A stretch of 64,000 bases of DNA from Punica granatum (lineage: Eukaryota; Streptophyta; Magnoliopsida; Myrtales; Lythraceae): assembly GCF_007655135.1 (NCBI RefSeq), contig NC_045130.1, forward strand, positions 27,090,605-27,154,604, read 5' to 3'. Shown here piece by piece: positions 50,421-62,298 of this stretch; position 1 is the stretch's first letter; the number at the start of each line of letters is the position of its first letter. The position numbers and the translations under genes are program-made. Under the pieces are notes generated by a model that saw only the letters and a list, made by a program, of their open reading frames with translations, did no database searches and was not told the DNA's origin.

Positions 50421-50518
50421 CCTCCAATCTTCTCTGCTACTGCATTCTAATATCAAAACCAACTTCTTTCCCATTGCTCGGACTTGTCTGATCTCTCCCT
50501 CTCCTTTCAGAATCAACC

Positions 50519-50983
50519 ATGAACTCTCTCAAGCAACTCTTTGTATTAATACTTCTCACCTCATTAGCTCTATTATCTCATGGCAGCACCACCCTATACG
50601 AATCCGACTTCTCCCATGAAGAAGAGGTGTTCGAAACAGATGCAGATGCCACCACTGAAACTGTCAATGATGACTCGATCCCTCGACGCTTCCTTGCCCA
50701 GAAGAAATCCCGGGTTGCTGCCCAGACTACATGTGACAAATACCCGAAAATATGCCGCGTTACGGGGAGCCCGGGCCGATATTGCTGCAGTAAGAAGTGT
50801 GTGGGCACGAAGACTGACAGGCTCAACTGCGGGACGTGTGGACACAATTGTAAATACTCTGAGATTTGCTGCAAGGGCAAGTGTGTGAACCCGATGAGCA
50901 ATAAGAAGCATTGCGGGGGTTGCAACAACAGCTGCACGCAGAAAAAGGGCAAATGCATCTACGGAATGTGTAGCTATGCGTGA
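50519..50983 (+). CDS. STIG1-like cysteine-rich secreted protein C
   Basis: Intronless, 154 residues. Signal peptide at residues 1-22 (FVLILLTSLALLSHGS), acidic variable region with many Glu/Asp at about 24-58, family motif RRFLAQKK at about 57-64, then the Stig1 domain from TCDKYPKICR to CSYA with sixteen cysteines, including two CC pairs. Secreted; relatives act in the stigma and style or, for some members, in other epidermal tissues. Upstream sequence from 49820 and downstream sequence to about 51500 are shared with copy B, so the two arose by tandem duplication of a unit larger than the gene. The start is the ATG that yields the signal peptide and lies just after the TATA box. No sign of damage. 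Confidence 0.92.
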   Translation: MNSLKQLFVLILLTSLALLSHGSTTLYESDFSHEEEVFETDADATTETVNDDSIPRRFLAQKKSRVAAQTTCDKYPKICRVTGSPGRYCCSKKCVGTKTDRLNCGTCGHNCKYSEICCKGKCVNPMSNKKHCGGCNNSCTQKKGKCIYGMCSYA

Positions 50984-51370
50984 AATAACCATGAAAATGT
51001 TGGTCGGACACTTTTGATTGTTTTGTTTATTTATATTCAGATAAATTTCATTCGTTTCAAGCAGAAGAACCCAAAAAGGAAAAAAAGAGAAAAAAAGAAA
51101 AATGAAATGTCTCTTTTGCTACGGTTCGAACGGTACGTACAAGATGATAGTCAGAATCCTTCATTCTTGCGGTGCAACTAAAGTAGTATTATGTGTATCG
51201 GTTTCCCTGTAACCGGAAAAGATAGTATTTGGTGTCTATTTTGTTGTTGGTTAGTCATGCATGCCATGCAGCAACGTCTCAAGATATGTAATTCATCCAT
51301 TTAACAATGAGAGAGTACAATTAAAAAGTAGTCTTTTGAATCATCGGAAAAAAAAAAAAAACTCTTTTGA

Positions 51371-51440
51371 GAAGGAGGGTGTACCACACTAATATATGCC
51401 TCGTTTAATAATTATGAGGTTCCATATTCGACTATCCGTA
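51371..51440 (+). repeat. tRNA-derived SINE-like fragment
   Basis: GGAGGGTGTACCACACTAA, then CGTTTAATAATTATGAGG, then a B-box-like CATATTCGACTATCC. Counterpart of the 44247 copy in the duplicated STIG1 unit. Confidence 0.5.
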
Positions 51441-51945
51441 CTCATTTATTAACTTTTAGAATTTATATTTCATTATACTAAACTTAAAGACATCCCTTAT
51501 AATTAAAAAAAAAAACGCAAGCCTTTCATATAGGAAAGTCAATTGCACCAAGCTCATGCAATTTCTTTTTAATGGATTGACCTTTCTATTGGGATAGTTA
51601 CAATGATCATCTTAAAAATTTGCTATTTTTGTAAGTGAGTTCTACAAATCTCACTTTGCAAAATGAGTGCTAAATTGTTTCTAAATAAGACACTCTCAGT
51701 CCGTTTCGTAACCTACTGTTATGGCATCACTGAACTAGACTTAACGCCATGCAATTTGCTCCAGCTAGTTGTTTGTGGCAATTTTTAGAAAAAACTTATT
51801 CATAAGTATTTAATAAAAAAAGGCAGCCCCTTGCTAGGCTGGATCGTTGCCAAGTAACGAGCCCTGCCAGCGACCCCACCTCCAAAGGTGAGGTTGTCAT
51901 GGGTTTTTGAGTTAAAAATAGGGTTAATTACACAAAAAAGTACAA

Positions 51946-52095
51946 CATTTGTACTTTTTCCTAAATATAGCACGAGTTTTGAAAAATAACACAGAAGAGA
52001 CAGCTTTTACATTTTTTCCTAAATGCAGCACAATATTTGGAGAGTAGTATCTAAAGGCACGACATTTGCATTTTTTCCTTAATATAGCACGATCT
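51946..52095. repeat. Three imperfect direct repeats
   Basis: CTTTTTCCTAAATATAGCAC, then a TTTTTTCCTAAATGCAGCAC variant, then TTTTTTCCTTAATATAGCAC, spaced about 65-70 bases. Confidence 0.75.
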
Positions 52096-52252
52096 TTAGG
52101 TTTGATTGCGCATTTAACATAATGTAAATTATTCGGTCAAATTAACAGCTAGTTGGAGTTACCTATGCAATGTGGCATGACATGATTGAATGAAGAGTGG
52201 CGCCTGACAATGTTAGCTCCATAGTAGCTGTTATTGTCCAATTGTGTGGGGT

Positions 52253-53123
52253 CTACTCGTCTAATTGTGATTCATGATGGCTCGATTGAGATCTTAGAAT
52301 GCCCGATGTTGACTCATTGAGAGAGACTTCAATCACACCGACCTTGGAGTCGGTATGTGTGAAATCTTCAAGATTATGGCGGAATGGCTCTTGGTTAAGA
52401 TATTGCTTGGCCTCTTCGTGGGGTAAGGCCTCATCTTCAACATGATTGCCTTCTTGACGATCGACCTCTTCAACTCTTGAGGGAGTTGGGAGGAATGCGG
52501 TGAGAAATCCTTTGCAAGCGGCGAAGGATCCAGCACCTCTAGCTGCTTTGAGGCGGCGGAGTAGCCGGCCTCGTGTGCTCCTCAGTTGCTGAACCAGGAA
52601 GCCTTGTACTCCCTTCACGCATGGTTGAATTGAAGATTGACATCTTGGGCGCATCGGCTTGTATGGATGAAGGCAGCTAATTGCAATCATCCGACTCTTG
52701 TATAGCCACAGATGACTAATATAGTGCAGTCGATTGATGTTGCTGCAGCTTATCAATCTGGGGTCCAGCTGGTGCTGGATGATCTGCCGCGACTAGCTGA
52801 TGTTGTTGTGGCTGGTGCACTAACTGGTCTTGATCAGACGGAGAAGGTAGCTTCTCATGTTCCGAATTCGTTGGATCATGAAGCTCTCCGCTACTTCCCT
52901 CATGTGTGATGGAATTAACGGCTAACTTGTTAGCCACTCCATTTGAGTTGGTGGTTAATGGTTCGACTACCTCCACTAGTGAAGTGGTAGGTAGCCGATT
53001 AACTTGCTCTCTACTAGCCCTTGATTGTTGGTCAAGTAAACGCGGACCATGTTCTTCTTTGGGCAATAATAGTAGAGGTAGGGGACACATGCTCAGAAGA
53101 AGGCAAAGGTGGTTGTTGGACAT
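52253..53123 (-). other. Two overlapping minus-strand open frames of unknown origin
   Basis: Frames 53123-52716 (135 codons, Gln/His/Pro-rich C-terminus) and 52756-52253 (167 codons, Glu-rich, with the stretch NHVEDEALPHEEAKQYLNQ) overlap in different frames. Composition is more balanced than the flanks and resembles coding DNA, but I recognise no domain. It may be an old transposon polyprotein segment broken by a frameshift, or a degraded host gene. Confidence 0.25.
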
Positions 53124-53376
53124 TTATTGACCTTACAACTGACACGTATGTTTGGAAGTCTCTTTCTAAAGTACTGAACTTTCGATAAAACTCTTCAGTA
53201 AATAGATCCTCTTATTGGGAACATACCTCCGCCTTCCATTGTTGCGAACATGTAGTAGATGAGTCATCGACAAAAATAATAACTTGATGATACCGATAAG
53301 TAATTGATGTTGAAAGAGGAAATGATGTTAGCGACTGATTGTAATCACCCTGCCTCAGTTGATGTATAGTCGCAGT

Positions 53377-56300
53377 TGTCAGCACCCCATTTTGGCTCAC
53401 CATTCCAAACAACGATATCAGCAATGGTCCAGACTATGACTTGAGCAGGAATACAGAAAACGGCTTGGCAGAGCAAGAAATCACAATTCACCTCAAGTTA
53501 GCAAAATTGAGCAAATGACATATGCACATAACAGAATAGTAACCTTGGTTATCAGAAGCGAACAAAGTGACCAGAGAGCTCAATAATGTCTGAAACCGGC
53601 ATTTCCAAAGTTCACACAAACAAGCTTATTTTCCGATAGTTTGCTCGATCGTCGGAAGACAGCCAATATTGGACTTCAAAAATCCACATCAATGTCAAAC
53701 AGATGAAAAGTGTCTTCAAAAGCATTTCGCAAATCATCTGCTCTATACAGAACAACTTTCTATATACAGACAACTTTTCAGTGGAAGTCCAAAAATGCCG
53801 GTTTCTCGGAGAAAAGTTAATTCCAAATATCAGATGCGGCCATGCCCCACAATCATACAGAGCACGAGCAGTGCTTCTGATTGTCTTTTAGAAGCCATAC
53901 AGACACCCCGAATGACTTCCGAGCGACAAAACGGGCATACCCCTCTCCGGAAAAGCATAACCGGAAACTAGTCTGATGGAATAACGGCAAACGAAGTTGA
54001 CCCTGTGTTGCCCCGAAAACTCCAGCAGACAGACGCAATTGGGAAAATCAGAGAGCAAAACCCTTCACGGTTTCCCGAGTAACCTCCGAGGAGCGCAAAA
54101 GACTATTTTCAATGAAAATCCATATCCGGAAGTCCTCTTTGAGGAAACTTGACGCCGAATGCCTACCTTACACAGTGCTAGCCTTCTCAAGGCTCAATGT
54201 GGAATCGTCGGAATGAATCACACAACTCATCTAGACCCCTCGAGCAGTGCTTTAAGGGTCTCAGATGCACTTTTCATATTCTTAGAGGCCCCATCTTGGC
54301 AAACAGAGATCGTAGTGATCTTCGGATCGCCCAAGAAACTCAGAAAGCAATATGAGAAATCCAGTTTCAGCCTCCTAGGACATCTCCGGCTCCATATTTG
54401 CAGTTACCGGCTTAAGAGTCAAGTGTCCACGTAATTTGACAATTTATGTCAAAATGACCAACATGGGATGTAGATACAAGATATGTTGTCAGAAGTGGGT
54501 AACCTTGCTCTGAATGCATAAAAGGAGCAAAACCGGCTTCCGAGCTTCATACAGACATTTGGCAATTTCTCACGAAAAATGCCAATCTCGGACTCATTAA
54601 ATCCGTTTCCTCGCGTATATCGATAATTCAACATTCGGTTCGAATCACGAGCCTCGAATGCGTGATCAATTGAGACCCGAGCTTTTTCTCGGTTTTTCCT
54701 CTTCGGTCGTGGGACCGACGGGATGCCCAAGATGAGTCACCCTTTACTCTAGAAGCTTCTTCTTCTTCTGCAATGCAAGCAGCCAACTTGCACTCTTACA
54801 TGAAAATATCCAAGAAGTTTGAAGACAACACTCAAGCCTTCATCAATGCTCATTAATGCTTTTGGCTCTTTCACATGAAGGATACTTGGCTCACATTCAT
54901 CCTCATCCTCATTAGGCAAACCGAAATTTGCTAATGGGAGGCTTAAGTGTGCTTGCTTTTGCTTAATTGCCCATTAGCTTTGCTTATAAATAACCCCAAA
55001 GTGATTAACCTAATCACTTCTCCTCTTGCACACTCTCTCCAAGCTTTCTCCCTCAAGAAAAGCTCTCAACTCCATAAGCTAAAACCAGCAAGCTTCAACA
55101 CTTCAAAACCAAGAGAGAAAAACCGAAGAAAACCCGAAGAAAGCTTTGAGTTTCTTAAGTCGGAAGCCGATGTTCATCATCCTGACTTAAGTTCAAAAAT
55201 TCTCAAACTCCATGGACCACATGTTTTGGACCCAAGGAGTTCATTTATGAACTTAGATTTTTGGTTTGAAGTCATTTGCTCATCATTTCAGGTTGATTTC
55301 CTCATTTCGGGTGAAGATCGTGCTCTCAGGTGAACAGTGCACCCGTAGCAGCCCGCTCCCACGCGCCCGCGTACGCCCCCAAGTGCCTGCCCGCACGCTC
55401 GACGTCCGTGCACACCCGAACGTGCATCCTTTGCACCCGAGCATCCTTCCAAGCGTTCTACCGAGTCACCCGGCTCTCGAACACTTCCCTGACTCTTTCC
55501 TCGTATCCCAAGACTAGGTAAATCACTCTTGACTTAGAGGAGTTGGGGCTTTTTACATTTATTGCATGTTCATGGAGTTATATGGTGCACAAAGCATGTT
55601 CACTTGCAAGACTTAATTTTTATACACTTTTATGTTATGTTATGCATGTTTACCACCTTATAACTTGCTAGCATGTCGGAAAATGGTTTGGATCGTCGTC
55701 CGGAAGACCATCCCGACCCGAAAATGGCAAGCAAGCTCTCGGCCAATTCTCTAAACGGGATGGCCGAGACTTAAGTTGCTCTTTTCGGGTTAAGATTGGT
55801 CTCCTTAGCCTGATCCAAGTTTGTTTCCGAGTTTATTTTGTTGTTCTTGCATGCATGAAGCCGGTATTGTTTTATCGATTCCTTAAATAATATGTTTGTG
55901 AATGTTTGCATGTTTAAATGAGTTAATCAAATCATGGCAATACCGACTTTCGTTTAATTGTGTCATTTATCATGTTTGTCGTTTAAGCATGCGAGAAATG
56001 ATTTGAAAAGAGACGGGGAAAACTCGTGGAACCCTATTCGGGCCATGGGACCTCTCGGCTCTCTCTCTAAGGAGTAGTGGCCGAGAGCTTCATGGGCTTA
56101 TTCGGATTGCATGAGGCTTCCTCTTCCCGTTTTGAGTCCATTCTCGGATTTCGTGTAAGTCGTAATTTCAGTAACGCCACAAATTTCACATTAGAATTGT
56201 CTTTTCCAAACAATATGCATGTTGTTTGTTGCTTTTCTGCTATTGCTTATCCATGCGAGTCGAGCTCGACCCATAGGACACGTTGTTCTTAGGATTCAAC

Positions 56301-57096
56301 GCCCTAACCTTCAATCACAGGGTCCAACGCCCCATTCACTAAGAGCGCATGAATTTCAGTTTTTCGGTGTTTCCTTGAACTCACGGCGAGTCAGAGTGGA
56401 ATAGTAACCGAACGCGAGTTGACTGGAATTCGGCCCTTTGTAATTTACATTTTAATGTTTTTCGAGAGTATTGCAAGGAATTTTATATTGTACATTCACT
56501 CTATAAGAATTCCAGTCGGTGAGCGAACGGTCCGAGAGTCGAATCATTCGAATCGGTTTCGTGCTTGCCTAGTCAAAAATAAATTCGAGATTTCGCGGTT
56601 ATGGTTCATGCAGGAATTCAACCTCCACGGTTTGATGAACTGTAACGCAAGATTGTGAACCAATTCCCCGACACACAGGTTTACTTCTCTCTCGGCCTCT
56701 CAACCGACATCGTTTAATTCACCGAATTTACGGTGTCAAAACGTGCTAACCGAGTGTAACTTAATTCATGCGGTAAATAATAAAATATGCAAGCCTAGCA
56801 AAACAGAGTACCGAAAGGGTATGAGGGATATAGGCCCGCATGTAACATGAACCCCGGAACACGGACTTTCCGGTTCCGCACTGACCAATGCCTTAACAAC
56901 GACTAGGTGTTCCATATCCCTAGACCCCGGGTAACTTATCCGCGCTCGACATTCGGGTCGTAAAATGATAAGTGGCGACTCCTTCTCTCACGCGTGTCCG
57001 TCACGCGTCCCCACGGGAAGGTGGACACTCTCAAGCCGCGCGATCCAAAAGCGCGCAATGCAGACCTCGACGAGAGTCCACATTCGAGTCCGTACA
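53377..57096 (+). repeat. 5' LTR, about 3.7 kb
   Basis: Begins TGTCAGCACC; the proposed end is CGTACA three bases before the primer site. The left 1.7 kb is directly confirmed by the second copy at 62299-64000; the right boundary is inferred from the primer site and the CA end. Contains a GC-rich patch at 55330-55480. By eye the two copies differ by roughly 5 percent. Confidence 0.75.
54985..54993 (+). promoter_or_regulatory. TATA box of the long LTR
   Basis: TATAAATAA, conserved as TATAAATA at 63906-63913 in the second LTR, followed by a pyrimidine-rich CTTCTCCTCTTGCAC start region. It places the U3/R boundary near 55015. Confidence 0.65.
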
Positions 57097-57099
57097 GCT

Positions 57100-57117
57100 T
57101 GGCGACTCCGCTGGGGA
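57100..57117 (+). promoter_or_regulatory. Primer-binding site, tRNA-Arg type
   Basis: TGGCGACTCCGCTGGGGA just after the inferred LTR end. This sequence is familiar as the Ogre-type primer site; I cannot verify the tRNA match here. Confidence 0.65.
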
Positions 57118-57793
57118 GATAATTAGTGGTTTGGGCTCGATCCCGTTTTCTTGCTTGCATGTTCATTTATCGCTTTCTGCAACTTTCTCGCTTATCTATT
57201 TTACGCATATTTACTTTTCTGCACTTGTATTGCATCATTCTAATGGATTTAGGTACCACGCTTGGAAATCCCACGAGCGGCAATCTAGGAAGCTAGGTTA
57301 GACAGGGGTTCGAAGTAGAGGTACGACGCGCGGTTCGACTGTTGCTTAGGCCTTGAAATGAATCATGCCCGATTTCAAGGAATTGATACCCTTGAGTCGG
57401 GAGCCCCCATCCCTAGTTAGTTGCTATCCCGGTAGTACCTAAATCATGCATAAACAGGGACTGTCATGCTAGACCAAAATTGCCTTCATGCCGTCAACCG
57501 ACCCAAAAGTTGAGTCTTTGAGTCGGCCTGTAGTTTTTCCTTTAGGCGGACCTTTTGCTGTTTTTCACAAAGAGCGATGTACATTGTAACAGATACAGTT
57601 ATACTCTACTTTTCTGCACTGCATGCATGTTTTTAAACAAATTAGGACATTGCATTGGTTTATTGCTTAAGTTCCCTTTTTCAAATTAACCATCTTCGTA
57701 AATCTGGGAACTTGAATCAAATCAATGCAGCGACATTAGCTTTTGAAAACTCATACATTGCCTACATCCGATGTTTGCACATCAACTACCATG

Positions 57794-57990
57794 TCCCGCA
57801 CAACAGGCAAGTTGTGCCAACCTTCGCGAATAGACGACCTGCGGTCTTCACCTCTCCATGGCGAGACGTGCTATGACCAGAGGCCGTCCATCCCGGCCAC
57901 CCACCCCGCATAATCGGCGAGTCATGCCAACCTTCGCGGGCAGGCCACTCGCGGCCTTCACCCTTCCTCCACGGCAAGACGAGCCTTGGC
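57794..57990. repeat. Two tandem units of a ~105-bp repeat; third copy at 61310-61390
   Basis: Shared core 'gccaaccttcgcg', 'ctgcggtcttcac' or 'ctcgcggccttcaccc', then a 'ggcgagacg' or 'ggcaagacg' end. The third copy, 3.4 kb downstream, has 'gcctacctttgcgggtg' and 'cacggttctcactctcc'. Confidence 0.8.
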
Positions 57991-58516
57991 CCGAAGGCCG
58001 ATCAACCTTCCCAGGGGAAGTTAACCAACACTAACTTTTTCCTAACAGAGAGCCTCACCGCGTAATCGGACGCACATCTCTCTGCGTGAACCCACGCATT
58101 TACCAATGATCAAGCGTGCCTCACACATGTCCAAGCATGTTCACACCAACTCATACACGCATGCTCAACGTATTAATGCATGTCTCTTGGTGTGCTCGCA
58201 CTACGCTTACCAGGCCAGTTCGCTTCCCTACACTCTTGCATTGAAATCCTGAACAGTTCATGCTCCTTCATTGTTTTCTTTTCCCATTGCAGGAAATTCT
58301 CAACAAGAAGACAGTCTGAATACTGAGCGACCACAATTGAGACAACAAACGTCTCCCATCCATCCAGCTCCTTGGGATTTCAACACTAAGTCCCCATCTC
58401 TGCTCCACAGTTCAAGACCGCAAGCAAATCTGCGTCACCGCATTGCAGCGCCTTGCGCTATTCCTCAGCATTGACCTTTGCCTTTTCATCTCTTGCATTT
58501 TCCTATCGAGCATGCA

Positions 58517-58668
58517 TTTACCGCATCGGGCTTCGGCCCTGCATTTACTGCATCGGGCTCCGGTCTTGCATTTACTGCATTGGGCTCCGGCCCCGCTTTT
58601 GGGCTTCGGCCCTTCATTGGGCTTTGGCCCCACTTTTGGGCTCCGGCCCCACATTTACTGCTTTCAGG
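58517..58668. repeat. Short tandem array GGGCTYCGGCCC-CATTTACTGCAT
   Basis: About seven GGGCTTCGGCCC/GGGCTCCGGCCC units, alternating with GCATTTACTGCAT or shorter spacers. Each GGGCTNCGGCCC is itself a near-perfect inverted repeat. Confidence 0.85.
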
Positions 58669-61530
58669 TTTTGACACCTCACATTTACTATTTTCAGGCT
58701 CATCTGAAATCCAAAATCGACTTGGATTCAAATTCATCCAAGCGATACTCCGAGAAGCAAGTCTAATCCTTCAACTGCAAAGACCGGAAGTGACAGTTCC
58801 AAAAACAGAGTATGACCCAACTCTCGATCGCAGGAGATACCAGCACGGTCATGCCTCCGATCAAAGAATGGATCTCACCCGTCCTCTGCCGTCGCCGCCG
58901 ACTAAGCACTGGGGCAACATGCGCAGTCTTCTTTAAACTCTCTTTTGCTTTAATTTAAATCCATTCCCACGAATGGGTTCCCGACATGAACAAATCATTC
59001 AAACAGGACATTAGGACAGTCTCGAAGACGCCCTATTAGTTATGTTGGACCTGTTTGACTCACTTGTCCTCATGGGACCCGGCTCCTCGAGCCTTCCCTA
59101 GGACGGCTGCGCATGCCTACTCGCAATTAGGGAAAACATGTTTATGCGACCCCAGTCACGGTTTAACCACTCCAGAGTGGTGATGACCAGATTCCCGGAA
59201 ATGAATGTCATCTGCACGCGGCACTCCATGGGTCGCGGGCGGGACAAAAAGGGATTTTTCTCATGGCACCACCCCATATTTCTTACCACATATTCCTCCG
59301 CATAATCGCCTAATGCATTGTCTTCTTTGCCATCCTTCACAGAGGCACATTGACCACAGGCGAAAAGTGATGCACGAGTTCACGCTTCCCCGAGAACTTG
59401 TCTCGGACCCTTTCTTCATACTTTGACAAGGGAGGTGTCCGACGATGAGGTACCCCCTACGAAGTCGAAGATGAGGATAATCGAGCGAATCATTCAGTAT
59501 TGATGCAACCGTCTTCCTTGAACATCTAGTGACTTCAGCAGTGTGCACCCTCCAAGAGGCACGTACTGCAAAGAACAACAAGAGATAATTGGAGACATCG
59601 CACAAGGCGCCTGCCACAGGCCACTTCCACAAATGAAGACTGGGGCATCCCCGATCAACATTTACACTGGGGCAACCTCGGTTCCCTATTCACGGGGCAA
59701 TTTGACATTTTCTTTTCCTAGACAACAGGGGAAATTCACATGTAACGCTTGCAAGAGCAAATGACACGAAGTTCAGCTTTCGAGTGCACGAGAGTCAAAC
59801 TTCCAAGAAAGCCGGTTCTCACAAAATAGGGCTAGCAACATGCAACGAGTCTCCACGAGGCGAAGCACACCAAAGCGGCCTCAGCGATGCAAAGTCGAGG
59901 AGTTTCAAACAAAGACACGGGGCACAAAACAAACTCTAGTTGCAAGAAAAAACATAGCGAAAAGAAGCGGGAAAAACCCGCCAATGAAGAGAGAGAGAAA
60001 AGACGTGAGAAAAACCCGCCAATGAACAAAACAAGGTATCGCTGAGATTTAAAACTCTGGCGCCGCTAATCCTAAAAAATCAATAAACCCCGACAAAAAG
60101 GGGAGCAGCAGACACAATTCCTCGACGGAGACATAACACAATGCACTCGGAGGTTGAATCCTTCAAACCCTTCGCCCTTGCAAACTCGAGAGATAAAAGA
60201 ATCGAGCCCGCTAGGTCGAAAACCCCTTTTGGGGCGGCCTAGGCAAAAGCTAGGGTAAAAGAGAGGCACGACCGGAAACCTTTTGGGGCAGTCGTGGCAA
60301 AAGGAGAGCTCTTCCCCTTTAGGTTGTGAGGTGCGGCCCCGAGGTGGGTGACCGTAGCAAAAGGAGAGCAAAACGAGATATAGATAAAATTGCCCCCTAG
60401 TCTCTCGCACATCGTGCAAACAAGGGATCCCCAAGGGAAGTGGCCAGGTTATCTATTCCAACACGATCCCCGATCGGCTCTCCAATACCATTCAACCGTC
60501 CAAGAGGGAACCTTCTTCAAGCACAGTGGGCAACTGAATACGCCGTCCAAGCAGTTCGGTACAGCTTGCACAACAGAAGGACGAAGGAAAATGGAGGTAC
60601 ATCTCGTTGCAAGCGTGAATCCGTGTATCCTTTTAACTTGAGGCAACGTGCTTCCCAAGCTTTCTCTTTCCTCTTTGTTTTTGCATAACTCCAAATGGGT
60701 CACAGCCACCCTTTAATATGCTACCACAGAGCCAAAATCCCAGACATTCCTCTCCGGGGTCTAGTCATATTGCTCTGGAAATGATCAGACCAAATCAGAC
60801 CAAACCTGACTAGAAATTCCTAAGCGGGTTGCAAATGCAGTCGCCTTACGACATTCGGATAATAAGGATCCAAAGCCGACGGGCGAGTCGAACAACCGAT
60901 AGAGCTGTTAAGGCATCATCGGGGACGTCTTGATATGCCCATACATAGCTAACGGGAACCCTTCGGAGGCCTTGCCTCTAAGCCTCCCAGAACGGGATCC
61001 ATCTGCACTGTTAAAGCAAAATTCTTCACGGGTTGCTCAAGCGACCCGAACTGAAGATCTGCGCGTCGCAACGATGCTCTTTTTAGTGTTTACCTGTGCC
61101 TATCTTATGTTAGTATTTCTCACATGATTTACTAGTAATGCTAAAGTTACAGGTACAAACCGCAAGAACTACGGCGGACTCTGATTCCCAATTCCATGGG
61201 ATACGTAGGCACTCATCTCCAAAGCTCGAGTTGCACGTCATGAAGCCGATCCTCAGTAGATTAGCATTCTCTGGTCAACCTCTTCCCCACTGACATTCAG
61301 CATGCTCCAATATCACGACTGACGGAGAGTTGTGCCTACCTTTGCGGGTGAACCACCCACGGTTCTCACTCTCCCATGCGACAAGGCGAGTTGCAGTTCC
61401 GAGAGTCAGTTCAATCCTCAGCACTACTGCCTTACATCCACATTGAGAAACAACTAAGGTCATCCTGCGCTTCCTGCGCACACGAGGATCATCCCCACTT
61501 TACCTTTATGCTAATATGCATTTGGCATAT

Positions 61531-62115
61531 CCGAGATCATCTCGGTGTTGCTTGTCTACAGTCGGGATCATCCCGACTGTTGACCTTTCGCATCTAGCAT
61601 ATCCGAGATCATCTCGGTATTGCTTATCTATCAGCTTACTACTTCTATAGCCGGGATCATCCCGACTGTTGACCTTTCGCATCTGGCATAGCCGAGATCA
61701 TCTCGGTATTGCTTGTCGACAGCCAGGATCATCCCGACTGTTGACCTTTTACATCCAGCATATCCGAGATCATCTCGGTATTGCTTGTCTATCAGCTTAC
61801 TACTTTGACAGCCGGGATCATCCCAACTGTTGACCTTTTACATCCGGCATATCCGAGATCATCTCAGTATTGCTTGTCTACAGCCGGGATCATCCTGGCT
61901 GTATTGCTTGTCTACAGCCTGGATCATCCCGACTGTTGACCTTTTACATCCGGCATATCCGAGATCATCTCGGTATTGCTTGTCTATCAGCTTACTACTT
62001 TGACAGCCGGGATCATCCCGACTGTTGACCTTTCATATCTGGCATATCCAAGATAATCTCGGTATTATTTGTCTATCAGACTACTACTTGAACAGCCGAG
62101 ATCATTCCGACTGTA
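61531..62115. repeat. Tandem array of two alternating inverted repeats
   Basis: CCGAGATCATCTCGG occurs at 61531, 61603, 61692, 61763, about 61853, 61959 and 62048 (some with one or two changes). CCGGGATCATCCCG alternates with it (61563, 61651, 61723, 61812, 61883, about 61918 and 62007). Both are inverted repeats around one central C and share the core GGATCATC/AGATCATC. Most units are 71-72 or 89-90 bases, the difference being an optional 18-base TATCAGCTTACTACTT-type spacer. Confidence 0.9.
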
Positions 62116-62298
62116 GTCCTTTCACACCAAGTTACATGACTTCAAGCTTCAATTTCACTTTTCCCAAAACAATCCAAATACAAGGAGAGGAAATGGTCAT
62201 GGGAGGTGTCGTGGTAATTGCCGGTGACCAAAACGGGGTTCTTCTTCAAATCTTTGGCCGAATCTTCTATCCGAGCATCCAAACCAAAGATGGGCAAG

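Larger units (their letters stand above)
50984..52252. other. Intergenic, repeat debris
   Basis: Contains the SINE-like fragment at 51371 and, at 51946-52095, three imperfect copies of a motif of the form TTTTTCCTAAATATAGCACGA, typical of a dispersed plant DNA-element end. No gene. Confidence 0.5.
57118..62298 (+). other. Internal region of the long-LTR element, apparently non-coding
   Basis: About 5.2 kb with only short frames, none resembling retroelement proteins. It carries three repeat arrays (57794, 58517, 61531), the motif pair GAAAAACCCGCCAATGAA at about 59970 and 60009, and a purine-containing AAAGATGGGCAAGC stretch just before the 3' LTR that may be the polypurine tract. Confidence 0.65.

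Noticed and set aside
50578..50992. Minus- and plus-strand alternative frames over STIG1 copy C
   Set aside because: Shadow frames; only the 50519 frame has a signal peptide and the Stig1 cysteine pattern.
58478..58936. 152-codon frame as retroelement gag
   Set aside because: Most of it is translation of a short GC-rich tandem array, and open frames exist in all three phases there. No zinc knuckle or capsid-like motif.
61531..62115. CRISPR-like array
   Set aside because: Regular repeats with dyads, but the spacers are themselves repeated, the genome is a plant, and there are no cas genes.
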